Shown: piece after piece, positions 51,871-60,550 of the stretch
Position numbering within the stretch: the stretch's first letter is position 1
Layout of the letters: each line of letters opens with the position of its first letter
Notes under the pieces: generated by a model
Told to the model about the DNA's origin: nothing
Database searches by the model: none
What the model saw: the letters and a program-made list of their open reading frames with translations, nothing else
Assembly (NCBI GenBank): GCA_002694465.1
Contig: NZMG01000039.1
Span: 124,001 to 188,000 of the forward strand
Reading direction: 5' to 3'
Length of the DNA stretch: 64,000 bases
DNA from: Flavobacteriaceae bacterium
Lineage (GTDB): Bacteria; Bacteroidota; Bacteroidia; Flavobacteriales; Flavobacteriaceae
Translations under genes and position numbers: made by a program

Positions 51871-51905
51871 AAAAAAACTGAAGTGTATAAACTTCAGTTT
51901 TATTG
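51871..51905 (-). terminator. Rho-independent terminator of lepA
   Basis: Perfect 11-bp stem AAAACTGAAGT/ACTTCAGTTTT with loop GTATAA; on the minus strand it is followed by a run of Ts. It lies between lepA and the LytTR regulator. Confidence 0.88.
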
Positions 51906-51929
51906 TATTATAAAATGGAGGTGTTCGTT

Positions 51930-53726
51930 TTAGTCATTCAATTTTAACACTGCCATAAACGCTTCCTGAGGAATTTCAACATTCCCCACAGCGCGCATAC
52001 GTTTCTTTCCTTTTTTCTGTTTTTCAAGTAGCTTTCTTTTTCTTGAAATATCTCCACCATAACATTTGGCGGTAACGTCTTTTCGAAGCGCTTTTACTGT
52101 TTCACGAGCAATGATTTTTGCCCCAATAGCTGCCTGAATTGGAATATCAAACTGCTGTCGTGGAATTAATTGGCGTAATTTTTCACACATTTTTTTTCCA
52201 ATATCGTAGGCATTGTCTTGGTGTAATAATGCTGAAAGTGCATCTACGACATTGGCATTTAGTAATACGTCTACCTTAACTAATTTTGAGGCACGCATCC
52301 CAATAGGAGCATAATCGAAAGAGGCATATCCTTTCGAAACCGTTTTTAATCGATCGTAAAAATCGAATACAATTTCGGCCAAAGGCATATCGAAACTTAA
52401 TTCTACACGATCTTGAGTTAAATATGTTTGATTGGTAATTTGCCCTCGTTTTTCAATACATAATGACATTACGGACCCAACAAAATCAGATTTTGTGATA
52501 ATGCTTGCCTTAATGTAAGGTTCTTCAACTCTGTTTAGCGTAGAAGGTTCTGGTAAATCGCTTGGATTATTTACAAGAATAATGGTGTCGGGTTCTTTAT
52601 TCGTAAAAGCGTGATAGGACACGTTTGGCACCGTTGTGATAACGGTCATATCAAACTCACGCTCTAAGCGCTCTTGAATAATTTCAAGGTGGAGCATTCC
52701 TAAAAAGCCGCATCGAAACCCAAATCCTAAAGCTGCAGAACTTTCGGGCTGAAATACCAAAGAAGCATCGTTTAACTGAAGCTTTTCCATGGAACTTCTC
52801 AATTCTTCGTAATCTTCAGTATCAACAGGATAAATTCCAGCAAAAACCATAGGTTTAACATCCTCAAACCCTTCAATCATGTTGGTGGTGGGTATTTTTG
52901 AATCGGTAATAGTATCACCCACTTTTACTTCACGGGCATCTTTAATTCCTGTAATTAAATAACCAACATCTCCAGTTTTTACTACTGCTTTAGGTTGTTG
53001 TTTTAATCGTAAGGTCCCAACTTCATCGGCAAAATAGGATTTGCCTGTAGCCATAAATTTTATTTGTTGCCCCTTTTTAATTTCCCCATTCAAGACTCTA
53101 AAGTAAGTTTCAACTCCTCTAAATGGGTTATAAACTGAATCAAAAATAAGAGCCTGTAAAGGTTCATCAGGATTCCCCTTAGGAGCAGGAACACGTTCTA
53201 CTATGGCTTTTAAAATTTCTTCAATTCCAATGCCTGTTTTGGCACTCGCCGGAATCACTTCTTCTGGGTCACAGCCTAAAAGATCTACTATATCATCAAT
53301 GACTTCTTCCGGCTTTGCAGAAGGAAGATCTACTTTATTTAGTACAGGAATAATTTCTAGGTCATTTTCTAATGCCAAGTAAAGATTAGAAATAGTCTGT
53401 GCTTGAATACTTTGTGCCGCATCTACAACTAAAAGCGCACCTTCACAGGCTGCAATAGAACGGGAAACTTCATAAGAAAAATCGACGTGACCTGGAGTAT
53501 CAATAAGGTTTAAAACATATTTTTCACCTTCATACACATAATCCATTTGTATGGCATGACTTTTTATAGTGATACCGCGCTCTCTTTCCAAGTCCATACT
53601 ATCCAACAACTGATCTTGTTTTTCTCTATCTGTAACAGAGCCAGTGGCATCCAATAACCTATCGGCAAGGGTGCTCTTCCCATGATCAATGTGCGCGATA
53701 ATGCAAAAATTGCGAATATTCTTCAT
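51930..53726 (-). CDS. lepA: Elongation factor 4 (LepA)
   Basis: A 598-aa translational GTPase that back-translocates or aids ribosome assembly. The G-domain motifs are present: [45 protein letters not shown] and [12 protein letters not shown], followed by domain II, and the LepA-specific C-terminal domain (IAVLKLND end). Length is typical. It is monocistronic, with its own -7 box and terminator. Confidence 0.97.
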   Translation of the reverse strand: MKNIRNFCIIAHIDHGKSTLADRLLDATGSVTDREKQDQLLDSMDLERERGITIKSHAIQMDYVYEGEKYVLNLIDTPGHVDFSYEVSRSIAACEGALLVVDAAQSIQAQTISNLYLALENDLEIIPVLNKVDLPSAKPEEVIDDIVDLLGCDPEEVIPASAKTGIGIEEILKAIVERVPAPKGNPDEPLQALIFDSVYNPFRGVETYFRVLNGEIKKGQQIKFMATGKSYFADEVGTLRLKQQPKAVVKTGDVGYLITGIKDAREVKVGDTITDSKIPTTNMIEGFEDVKPMVFAGIYPVDTEDYEELRSSMEKLQLNDASLVFQPESSAALGFGFRCGFLGMLHLEIIQERLEREFDMTVITTVPNVSYHAFTNKEPDTIILVNNPSDLPEPSTLNRVEEPYIKASIITKSDFVGSVMSLCIEKRGQITNQTYLTQDRVELSFDMPLAEIVFDFYDRLKTVSKGYASFDYAPIGMRASKLVKVDVLLNANVVDALSALLHQDNAYDIGKKMCEKLRQLIPRQQFDIPIQAAIGAKIIARETVKALRKDVTAKCYGGDISRKRKLLEKQKKGKKRMRAVGNVEIPQEAFMAVLKLND

Positions 53727-53755
53727 AAATAACTTCTTCCTAGCAATTAAGGTTG

Positions 53756-53763
53756 CAAATATA
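53756..53763 (-). promoter_or_regulatory. -7 box TATATTTG of lepA
   Basis: Exact TAnnTTTG match on the minus strand, 29 nt upstream of the lepA ATG. Confidence 0.55.
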
Positions 53764-53873
53764 GATTAAAAATAAAGCTTAAAATACTTAAAATTTGACT
53801 TGTAAGAATTTTAATGTTAAAAGAAAATGCGGATATTTGTTATTCAATTTTAATTACTTAGCCAAAGCAGAGT

Positions 53874-53909
53874 TTCTACAAAAGACTTGGAAGAACTTCT
53901 TTTGTAGAA
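53874..53909. promoter_or_regulatory. Inverted repeat just upstream of the TonB-dependent receptor gene
   Basis: Perfect 11-bp arms TTCTACAAAAG and CTTTTGTAGAA with a 14-nt spacer, 12 nt before the receptor ATG. The right arm contains TTCTTTTG, close to the -7 consensus. It could be an operator or a 5'-UTR hairpin. Confidence 0.55.
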
Positions 53910-53921
53910 TATTATAAAGAT

Positions 53922-56330
53922 ATGCGAACGAAAATTCTTATCTTCTTTTTATTCTTTTGGACTTTTATAACAGCCCAAAATCACGCGCTTACGGGCACTA
54001 TCGTCGATGAAAATAATTCCCCAATTTCATTTGTAAATGTGGTTTTATATCAAAAAGCCGAATCCGAACCTTTTACCGGAACGGCTTCAGGTGAAGAAGG
54101 AAATTTTAAATTAGAATCAATTTCTCAAGGAGAGTATACCCTCGAAATAAGCATGATTGGGTTTAAAACAAAGACCTTACCTATAACTATTTCTGAAAAT
54201 ATTTCTTTACACACCATACAAATTGAAGAAGATGCAGAACAATTAGGTGAAGCAGTTGTGACAGCCAAAAGACCCACCATTCAAAAAACGGCGGGAATGT
54301 TAGTGTTTAATGTTGAAAACACATCCCTTTCTACGGGTAATTCGTTGAATTTGTTATCTAAAACGCCTGGTGTACTGGTGCTTGGGGGAAATATTTCTAT
54401 TAAAAACCAGCCTACAACTATTTATCTTAACGGGAGGAGGGTGTATCTTTCTGCTTCCGAAACGGTTTCTTTTCTTCAAAATTTAGACGCCTCTGTTGTA
54501 AAGCAAGTAGAGGTTATAACTAATCCGTCGTCTCAGTTTGACGCAGAATCTGGAACGGTGTTAAATATAATTACTTCAAAGAACCTAATTCCAGGCTATA
54601 AAGGTTCCATTAATGGGACTTATGAACAGGCTATTTTTTCAAAATATACTTTTGGGAATAGCCATTTTTACAAGAATAATTGGTTAAACCTATATGGCAG
54701 TTATAGCTTCAGCCCGAGAAAGGAAAATAAGGATCAAGATTCTTATATCCGTTTTTTTGAGGCGAACGAAACATCCACTAGCGCAATCTGGGAAAGCGAT
54801 TTTAATAGAATTACAAGAAGCTATGGGCATCAAGGTAATTTTGTAGCCGACATTGATTTTGACGATAAGAACGCTCTTAACATTACCGCAAATATTTTTG
54901 TATCACCTAATAAAGAGTACAAAAACCACCAAAACACAGTCATTCTTAATGCACAACGACAACTGGACTCTACTTTTTATACTAAAAGTTTAATGGATAC
55001 AGATGTTACCAATATTGCGTTGGGCACAGACTATAAAACAAAAATAAATGAGCATGGAGGAGCGCTCACTATTGGAGGAAATTATATTACATATACCAGT
55101 GATCAGGCTCAAGAATTAAAAAGTGATTATTTTTTTCCGAATGGAGATTTTATAAAAAGTATTCAATTTGAAACAAATGCAACGCAAGACACTAAAATTG
55201 CCACAGGCTATCTAGATTTAAGTATAGGTCTTTTTGAAGGAACTCTTGAAACAGGGTTAAAATATTCCAATATTGACACCAATACGGGGCTTGATTATTT
55301 CAATCTTGTAAATGGAAACATGGTTTTAAACCCAGCGCTTTCAGATAAATTTACGTACGAAGAATCCATTTTTGCTGGCTATTTTAGTTTTGATAAAGGC
55401 TTCGAAAAATGGAATATTAGCTTTGGGACTAGAGCTGAATATACCGACGTAAAAGGAATTTCTGTGTCTTTAGGTAGCTTAAATACGCAGGAATATTTTA
55501 AGTTGTTTCCTTCAGCATCGGTGGAATATCAGGTAGATTCAAACAATTCTTTTGGTGTTAATTATGCTAGAAAAATTGAAAGGCCACGCTACCAAAGTTT
55601 GAATCCTTTTCGATATTTTTTAAATGAAAATAATTTTAATGAAGGAAATCCAAATTTAGTGCCTTCTATAGAAGATAAAGTTACCTTAAGCTATACCCAC
55701 AAAGGGAAGTGGTTTTTTGAATTGTATTATCAAACCATCGAAAATTCTTTAGAAATATTAAATTTTCAGAACAACGAAACCTTTACTTTTAGACAGCTTG
55801 ACGCTAATTTAATTGACTTTTTTCAATACAGTTTTGATGTGGTTTACTCTGCTCCAATTGGTAATTTTTGGTATGCAAGTTTTGTGACTTCAACCTATTA
55901 TTTGGAGAATGAATTCTTTGCTGTTGAAAGTTCTCAAGAAAGAGCCCAAAATCATACCCTCGGGTTTTTTGCTCAAGCCTATAGCCAAATTACACTTTCT
56001 CAAAATGGAGGATTTACATCAGATGTATCCGCGCGTTATATTTCAAACCTAATTTCAGGTTCTTTAGATTATAAAAATATTTTTGATCTTTCCATTTCAT
56101 TTAGAAAGTCATTCTGGAATAGGAGCGCTAGCATTTCAGCAGGAGTAGATGATATTTTTCAAACCAATAATGTACGAGTTTCTTCAAGGTATTTGAATCA
56201 GGATAACTCCTATTTTGCGAGACCAGAATCAAGAAAATTTTGGATTGGTTTCAAATATAACTTCGGAAACTACAGTCTTCGCGAAAACAAGAAAACCATT
56301 AGCACAAAAGAAGGCGACCGTCTACAATAA
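53922..56330 (+). CDS. TonB-dependent outer-membrane receptor
   Basis: An 802-aa outer-membrane protein for TonB-driven uptake, of the OMP_b-brl_3/CarboxypepD_reg-like type. Signal peptide (about 1-18, LFFLFFWTFITAQ), then a carboxypeptidase regulatory-like beta domain (about 22-95, LTGTIVDENNSPISFVNVVLYQ), a plug domain (about 115-230, with NSLNLLSKTPGVLV and TTIYLNGRRVYLS) and a long beta-barrel ending KFWIGFKYNFGNYSLRENKKTI. There is no SusD partner gene, so the substrate is not a typical glycan pair. It is preceded by an 11-bp inverted repeat. Confidence 0.9.
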   Translation: MRTKILIFFLFFWTFITAQNHALTGTIVDENNSPISFVNVVLYQKAESEPFTGTASGEEGNFKLESISQGEYTLEISMIGFKTKTLPITISENISLHTIQIEEDAEQLGEAVVTAKRPTIQKTAGMLVFNVENTSLSTGNSLNLLSKTPGVLVLGGNISIKNQPTTIYLNGRRVYLSASETVSFLQNLDASVVKQVEVITNPSSQFDAESGTVLNIITSKNLIPGYKGSINGTYEQAIFSKYTFGNSHFYKNNWLNLYGSYSFSPRKENKDQDSYIRFFEANETSTSAIWESDFNRITRSYGHQGNFVADIDFDDKNALNITANIFVSPNKEYKNHQNTVILNAQRQLDSTFYTKSLMDTDVTNIALGTDYKTKINEHGGALTIGGNYITYTSDQAQELKSDYFFPNGDFIKSIQFETNATQDTKIATGYLDLSIGLFEGTLETGLKYSNIDTNTGLDYFNLVNGNMVLNPALSDKFTYEESIFAGYFSFDKGFEKWNISFGTRAEYTDVKGISVSLGSLNTQEYFKLFPSASVEYQVDSNNSFGVNYARKIERPRYQSLNPFRYFLNENNFNEGNPNLVPSIEDKVTLSYTHKGKWFFELYYQTIENSLEILNFQNNETFTFRQLDANLIDFFQYSFDVVYSAPIGNFWYASFVTSTYYLENEFFAVESSQERAQNHTLGFFAQAYSQITLSQNGGFTSDVSARYISNLISGSLDYKNIFDLSISFRKSFWNRSASISAGVDDIFQTNNVRVSSRYLNQDNSYFARPESRKFWIGFKYNFGNYSLRENKKTISTKEGDRLQ

Positions 56331-56350
56331 TTTTTCCACAAGAAATTCAC

Positions 56351-56358
56351 TATTTTTG
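56351..56358 (+). promoter_or_regulatory. -7 box TATTTTTG of the dus gene
   Basis: Exact TAnnTTTG match with 5 nt before the ATG at 56364, suggesting a leaderless or near-leaderless mRNA. Confidence 0.5.
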
Positions 56359-56363
56359 CACCC

Positions 56364-57356
56364 ATGGCCAAAATTGGTAATATAGACGTTGGAGATTTTC
56401 CCCTGTTGCTTGCTCCTATGGAGGATGTAAGCGACCCACCTTTTCGTGCACTTTGCAAGGAACAAGGAGCAGATGTGGTATTTACTGAGTTTATTTCTTC
56501 GGAAGGTCTTATTCGTGATGCCGCAAAAAGCGTAATGAAACTTGATATTTATGAAAAGGAGCGCCCAGTGGGTATTCAAATATTTGGCGCGGTTCTCGAT
56601 TCGATGCTTCAAAGTGTTGAGATTGTTGAGGCAAGCGGCCCCGATATGATTGATATCAACTTTGGATGTCCCGTTAAAAAAGTGGTGTCCAAAGGCGCTG
56701 GTGCTGGGATTTTAAAAGATATAGATTTAATGGTTTCACTTACGGAAGCCATGGTAAAACACACAAAGCTTCCTATTACAGTAAAAACGAGATTGGGTTG
56801 GGATTACGATTCCATTAAGATTGTTGAGGTTGCCGAAAGACTGCAAGATGTAGGTTGTCAAGCTATTTCTATTCATGGAAGAACACGTGCTCAAATGTAT
56901 AAAGGGGATGCCGACTGGGCGCCTATTGCAGAAGTTAAAAACAACTCCAGGATGCACATCCCTGTTTTTGGTAATGGCGATGTAAATTCACCAGAAAGAG
57001 CCATGGAGATGCGGGATAAATACGGACTTGATGGAGCAATGATAGGTAGAGCTAGTATTGGTTACCCTTGGTTTTTTAAAGAGGTGAAACATTATTTTAA
57101 AACAGGAGAACATCTTGCGCCGCCCACCATGGAAGAAAGAGTCTATGCTGCTAAAAGGCATCTCCAAATGGCTATTGATTGGAAGGGCGAAAAACTAGGC
57201 GTTTTTGAAACCCGCCGTCATTATACCAATTACTTTAAAGGGATTCCAGACTTTAAGGAGTACCGAATGAAAATGGTCACCAGCGATGACTCTGCTTCCG
57301 TTTTTGAAGCTTTTGATGAAGTTTTGGAAAAATTTGGAGACTTCCAATTTGTCTAA
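56364..57356 (+). CDS. dusB: tRNA-dihydrouridine synthase
   Basis: A 330-aa FMN enzyme reducing uridine to dihydrouridine in tRNA. It has APMEDVSDPPFRALCKEQGAD, INFGCPVKKVVSKGAGAGIL (catalytic Cys), ITVKTRLGWD, ISIHGRTRAQMYKGDADW, FGNGDVNSPERA and GAMIGRASIGYPWFF: all DusB-family signatures. Assignment to dusB over dusA/C is by similarity of the C-terminal part and is less certain. It starts 5 nt after a -7 box. The end overlaps the convergent permease gene (CTAA). Confidence 0.9.
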   Translation: MAKIGNIDVGDFPLLLAPMEDVSDPPFRALCKEQGADVVFTEFISSEGLIRDAAKSVMKLDIYEKERPVGIQIFGAVLDSMLQSVEIVEASGPDMIDINFGCPVKKVVSKGAGAGILKDIDLMVSLTEAMVKHTKLPITVKTRLGWDYDSIKIVEVAERLQDVGCQAISIHGRTRAQMYKGDADWAPIAEVKNNSRMHIPVFGNGDVNSPERAMEMRDKYGLDGAMIGRASIGYPWFFKEVKHYFKTGEHLAPPTMEERVYAAKRHLQMAIDWKGEKLGVFETRRHYTNYFKGIPDFKEYRMKMVTSDDSASVFEAFDEVLEKFGDFQFV

Positions 57357-58558
57357 GAAAGCAACCGCTGTGATACTCGTAACGATGCTATTTTGGAAGC
57401 CAGCCCCCCCAGTAGCGTGATAGTTAAAAATACAATCAAGAGGTTTATTAACTTAAATTTCACTGGATAAGGCAGGGATTCTGTAATAGGAACAAAGCCA
57501 TATTGGATTTGTAATAACACCAAGACGCTTCCTAAAAAAAGGCCAATAAATACCCCTATAAGGGTCATTAAAACACCATTGTAAAAGAAAACTTTTCTAA
57601 TTTCTTTTAGCGTTAAGCCTAAAAAGTATAGTGTTTTAATATTTCCTCTTTTTTCAAGAATAATCATAATAATCGTTCCTGCAAGATTAAAAATAGCGAT
57701 TGCCGCAATAAGACTCACAAAAAGATAGGTAAAGAGATTTTCAGAATTCAGCATTTTATACAAAGCATCATTTTGCTGAAACCTATTTTTAATGATAATT
57801 TCTTCAGGAAAAATTCCTGAAATGTCTGCTTTTACTTTATCCTCTTGGGCTGAGGGATTTAATTTAAACTCTAGGAATGAAACTTTTGTACTATCAAGTC
57901 CTAGTAGATTTCTTGCAAAATCAATATCCGAAAAGAGATATTTTCCATTTAACTCATCGTTAATTTCATAAATACCAGAAGCCACAACCCTTTCAGAATT
58001 AAAGGCAGAAGTTGGATCTAGAACATTTATTTGACCTGTTCCTGGTTTTGGCACATATACTTCAATTAACTTTCCATAATCTCTTGGTGGAATAGATAAT
58101 TTAGCCGAAATACCGAAGCCTATTACCACTTCATTCTGATTTGGAACCAACCAATCACCCACTAGAAGTAGACTATCAATAGGCGTAACTTTTGAATAAT
58201 TTTCATCGACTCCTTTGATGAATGCAATATGATTTTTACCCTCATAACGAATAAAAATGCGTTCTTCTATAGTTTTTGAAACGGCTTCAATTCCTTCAAT
58301 TTTCTGAATTTTTATAAACTGTTCTTCGGTGAGTTGAAGCGTTTTACCCTTTGCAGGAATCACTTTTAAATCACTATCAAACATATTGGTAAACTGAAGC
58401 GCAAACTCTTTTAGACCAGAAAATCCAGAAAGCACTATAAATAATGCCATAGCACCTAAGATAACCGCAATAATGGCAATTCTAGAAATAATGTTTACAG
58501 CATTTTTATTACTTTTTGAAAACAAATAACGCTTTGCGATGTAGAGCGGATAGTTCAC
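57353..58558 (-). CDS. ABC transporter permease (LolC/LolE, FtsX/MacB-type)
   Basis: A 401-aa inner-membrane permease of the FtsX/LolC/LolE family: one N-terminal membrane helix (about 22-50), a large periplasmic MacB-like domain (about 55-255, containing the RIFIRYEG and VVIGFGISAKLS segments), and three helices near 270-300, 320-345 and 370-395. Such permeases with an ATPase (LolD) release lipoproteins. No ATPase gene is next to it; the same-strand rbfA is upstream by 3 nt, an arrangement repeatedly seen in Bacteroidota. Confidence 0.88.
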   Translation of the reverse strand: MNYPLYIAKRYLFSKSNKNAVNIISRIAIIAVILGAMALFIVLSGFSGLKEFALQFTNMFDSDLKVIPAKGKTLQLTEEQFIKIQKIEGIEAVSKTIEERIFIRYEGKNHIAFIKGVDENYSKVTPIDSLLLVGDWLVPNQNEVVIGFGISAKLSIPPRDYGKLIEVYVPKPGTGQINVLDPTSAFNSERVVASGIYEINDELNGKYLFSDIDFARNLLGLDSTKVSFLEFKLNPSAQEDKVKADISGIFPEEIIIKNRFQQNDALYKMLNSENLFTYLFVSLIAAIAIFNLAGTIIMIILEKRGNIKTLYFLGLTLKEIRKVFFYNGVLMTLIGVFIGLFLGSVLVLLQIQYGFVPITESLPYPVKFKLINLLIVFLTITLLGGLASKIASLRVSQRLLS

Positions 58559-58561
58559 AAA

Positions 58562-58957
58562 TTAATTTTTCTTCCTTTTGGGTAAAAGATTAGGATCTTT
58601 AATTGGGTTGGCCTCGCCTTTCACCGCTTTTTCAATTTGTTCGATATATTCAAGAGAATCATCATTATAAAAAGTAAGATCTGGCATTTTTCGCAATTGA
58701 TGTTTGGTAAGTTGTGCGATTTGATGTTTTATTTTTGGTTTTAGTAAATTGAGTTCGCTAACAATTGTTTTTCCTTTTCCAGCAGGGAAAATACTTACAT
58801 ACACCTTCGCAATAGAAAGATCAACCGTTACAGAAACTTTAGAGACAGAAACAATAATGCCTGTTTGTCCACTATTTCTAAGCAATTCCTGAAGTACACT
58901 AGCAAGGTCTTTTTGTAAAACCCCAGCAATTTTTTTTTGTCTATTACTTTCTACCAT
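58562..58957 (-). CDS. rbfA: 30S ribosome-binding factor RbfA
   Basis: Cold-shock ribosome maturation factor that binds the 5' helix of 16S rRNA in the 30S subunit. The 131-aa protein shows NRQKKIAGVLQKDLASVLQELL, VSVTVDLSIAKVYVSIFP and LRKMPDLTFYNDDSLEYIEQIEKAV, matching the family. The ORF track starts 6 codons earlier, but that extension runs through a TATTTTTG -7 box ending 4 nt before the ATG at 58957. I therefore choose that ATG, giving a leaderless mRNA. The lolC/E-like gene follows after 3 nt. Confidence 0.93.
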   Translation of the reverse strand: MVESNRQKKIAGVLQKDLASVLQELLRNSGQTGIIVSVSKVSVTVDLSIAKVYVSIFPAGKGKTIVSELNLLKPKIKHQIAQLTKHQLRKMPDLTFYNDDSLEYIEQIEKAVKGEANPIKDPNLLPKRKKN

Positions 58958-58961
58958 AGTG

Positions 58962-58969
58962 CAAAAATA
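58962..58969 (-). promoter_or_regulatory. -7 box TATTTTTG of rbfA
   Basis: Exact TAnnTTTG match on the minus strand, 4 nt upstream of the chosen rbfA ATG. Confidence 0.55.
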
Positions 58970-59000
58970 GTACATTTAATAGGATGGACAGTTAATTTAT

Positions 59001-59008
59001 TACATTTG
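59001..59008 (+). promoter_or_regulatory. -7 box TACATTTG of the epimerase gene
   Basis: Exact TAnnTTTG match 20 nt upstream of the ATG at 59029. Confidence 0.55.
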
Positions 59009-59028
59009 AAAAAGTCAAAGCTCAAAAT

Positions 59029-59436
59029 ATGAATAAAATAGAACACCTTGGTATTGCAGTCAAGGATATTGAACAAGCAAATAAATTATACGAAAGCCTT
59101 TTAGGATATACTCATTACAAAACAGAAGCCGTAGAGAGTGAAGGCGTTATAACCTCTTTTTTTAAAAGTGGTGAAAGTAAAATAGAACTATTAGAGGCAA
59201 CCAATGAGGAGAGTCCGATAGCAAAATTTATTGAAAAAAAAGGAGAAGGAATCCACCACATAGCTTTTTCCGTAGATAATATTAAGAAAGAAGTTGCAAG
59301 GCTAAAAGGGGAAGGGTTTACTATCCTGAATGAAGAGCCAAAAAAAGGTGCAGATAATAAATGGGTTGTTTTTTTACACCCAAAAAGCACCGGTGGTGTG
59401 TTAATAGAGCTTTGTCAAGAAAGGAACAATAGCTAA
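59029..59436 (+). CDS. mce: Methylmalonyl-CoA epimerase
   Basis: A 135-aa VOC/glyoxalase-fold enzyme interconverting the (R) and (S) forms of methylmalonyl-CoA, used in propionate and succinate metabolism. It begins NKIEHLGIAVKDIEQANKLYESLLG, with the metal His in EHLGIAV, later IHHIAFSVDNIKKEV, and the C-terminal FLHPKSTGGVLIELCQ with the Glu ligand. Length is standard. It is monocistronic, divergent from rbfA, with a -7 box; tRNA-Met follows 50 nt later. Confidence 0.9.
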   Translation: MNKIEHLGIAVKDIEQANKLYESLLGYTHYKTEAVESEGVITSFFKSGESKIELLEATNEESPIAKFIEKKGEGIHHIAFSVDNIKKEVARLKGEGFTILNEEPKKGADNKWVVFLHPKSTGGVLIELCQERNNS

Positions 59437-59466
59437 ATTTGTTTTGCAGTATAACTTAAAGTGTTT

Positions 59467-59474
59467 TACATTTG
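59467..59474 (+). promoter_or_regulatory. -7 box TACATTTG of tRNA-Met, with -33 TTG
   Basis: Exact TAnnTTTG match 12 nt before the tRNA. A TTG at 59444-59446 lies 20 bp upstream, the right spacing for the -33 element. Confidence 0.65.
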
Positions 59475-59486
59475 CAACTTGTTTTT

Positions 59487-59560
59487 GGTCCCATAGCTCA
59501 GCTGGTTAGAGCACCTGACTCATAATCAGGGGGTCCTTGGTTCGAGCCCAAGTGGGACCA
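59487..59560 (+). tRNA. tRNA-Met (CAT), elongator type
   Basis: Acceptor stem GGTCCCA/TGGGACC with discriminator A, D-arm, anticodon stem CCTGA/TCAGG with loop CTCATAA (CAT at 59521-59523), and T-arm TTGG-TTCGAGC-CCAA. The paired first base and the lack of three G-C pairs at the anticodon stem end rule out the initiator; a CAT tRNA-Ile is less likely by the acceptor sequence. The CCA is not encoded. Confidence 0.88.
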
Positions 59561-59700
59561 CTTATAGTTTAAAAGGATTAAATTGAATAAATAAACATTA
59601 CCCAAAATGCAATTTTTTAATTAAATTTTGGTTAATAAATGGTTGATAACAAGCTTTTTTGTTTGTTGTTTAAAAAAAATTATTACTTTAGCCCCTGAAT

Positions 59701-59928
59701 ATGCGACCCCAAATCGTAACTATATTAACCCTATTGCTATTCTTAATGAATAGCATTTCTATGCTTGGGCAGTCTTCGACTGCATCTTCAGGCCCACCAC
59801 CTCCAGCTCAAAGAACACCAGTAGATTTACCCATTGATGGTAGTGTTTACTTACTTCTTATTGCAGGATTAGTTTATGGAGTATACCTAATTTTAAAGTG
59901 CAAAAAGGCTAGCGATACGCTTTCATAA
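59701..59928 (+). CDS. Small PID-CTERM-like membrane protein
   Basis: A 75-aa exported protein: signal peptide (about 1-23, LLLFLMNSISMLGQ), a Pro/Ser spacer SGPPPPAQR, then PVDLPIDGSVYLLLIAGLVYGVYLILKCKKAS, which matches the PID-CTERM sorting-domain pattern (PIDG, hydrophobic helix, basic tail). PID-CTERM proteins are flavobacterial exported proteins with a C-terminal sorting tag, but the sorting enzyme is not in this window. The mature part is very short, so it may be little more than the tag. Its end overlaps ribE by 20 nt. Confidence 0.7.
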   Translation: MRPQIVTILTLLLFLMNSISMLGQSSTASSGPPPPAQRTPVDLPIDGSVYLLLIAGLVYGVYLILKCKKASDTLS

Positions 59929-60499
59929 TTCTACTCACGTATTTCCCAATTACATCAAATTCTAAGTTTACGATGCTACCAACTTTTAGCATTTTAAAAC
60001 TTGTATTTTCATAAGTATACGGAATGATAGCTACACTGAAAGAATTTTTTTTGGAATTTACAACAGTCAAACTTACACCGTTTACCGTTATTGATCCCTT
60101 TTCAATAGTAATATTTTCCAAGTTCTGTTGGTATTCAAAAGTGAATGACCAGCTGCCATTATTTTCTTCAATTAAAGTACAGATAGCGGTTTGATCTACA
60201 TGACCTTGTACTATGTGACCATCAAGTCTCTCGCCGAGTTTCATAGCTCTTTCCAGATTTACAATATCTCCTATTGCAAGTTGTCCTAAATTACTTTTTT
60301 CCAGTGTTTCCTGAATGGCAGTAACAGTGTAATAGTCATTTTCCATACTCACGACAGTTAAACAAACACCATTGTGCGCAACACTTTGGTCAATTTTAAG
60401 CTCGTTTGTAAAATTACTCTCAATAGTAAGGTGGAGATTGCTATTTTCTTTTTCCAGCAAAACTATTTTACCAATCGTTTCAACAATGCCTGTAAACAT
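59909..60499 (-). CDS. ribE: Riboflavin synthase alpha subunit
   Basis: A 196-aa protein that makes riboflavin from two 6,7-dimethyl-8-ribityllumazines. Two lumazine-binding repeats are visible: MFTGIVETIGKI with VAHNGVCLTVVSMEND, and LGERLDGHIVQGHVDQTAI with GSITVNGVSLTVVNSKKNSFSVAIIPYTYENT. The length is normal. It is divergent from pdxA with overlapping promoters, and its 3' end overlaps the convergent PID-CTERM gene by 20 nt. Confidence 0.96.
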   Translation of the reverse strand: MFTGIVETIGKIVLLEKENSNLHLTIESNFTNELKIDQSVAHNGVCLTVVSMENDYYTVTAIQETLEKSNLGQLAIGDIVNLERAMKLGERLDGHIVQGHVDQTAICTLIEENNGSWSFTFEYQQNLENITIEKGSITVNGVSLTVVNSKKNSFSVAIIPYTYENTSFKMLKVGSIVNLEFDVIGKYVSRIMKAYR

Positions 60500-60512
60500 G
60501 CTTTCAATTAAT

Positions 60513-60520
60513 TACATTTG
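60513..60520 (+). promoter_or_regulatory. -7 box TACATTTG of pdxA
   Basis: Exact TAnnTTTG match 30 nt upstream of the pdxA ATG. It lies downstream of the ribE transcription start predicted from the opposite box. Confidence 0.55.
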
Positions 60521-60525
60521 TAGTA

Positions 60526-60533
60526 CAAAAGTA
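60526..60533 (-). promoter_or_regulatory. -7 box TACTTTTG of ribE
   Basis: Exact TAnnTTTG match on the minus strand, 26 nt upstream of the ribE ATG, 5 bp from the pdxA box. Confidence 0.55.
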
Positions 60534-60550
60534 ACAAGGAGTATTTGTTT

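Noticed and set aside
59487-59560. Initiator tRNA-fMet interpretation
   Set aside because: The first acceptor base is paired and the anticodon stem lacks the three consecutive G-C pairs of initiator tRNAs.
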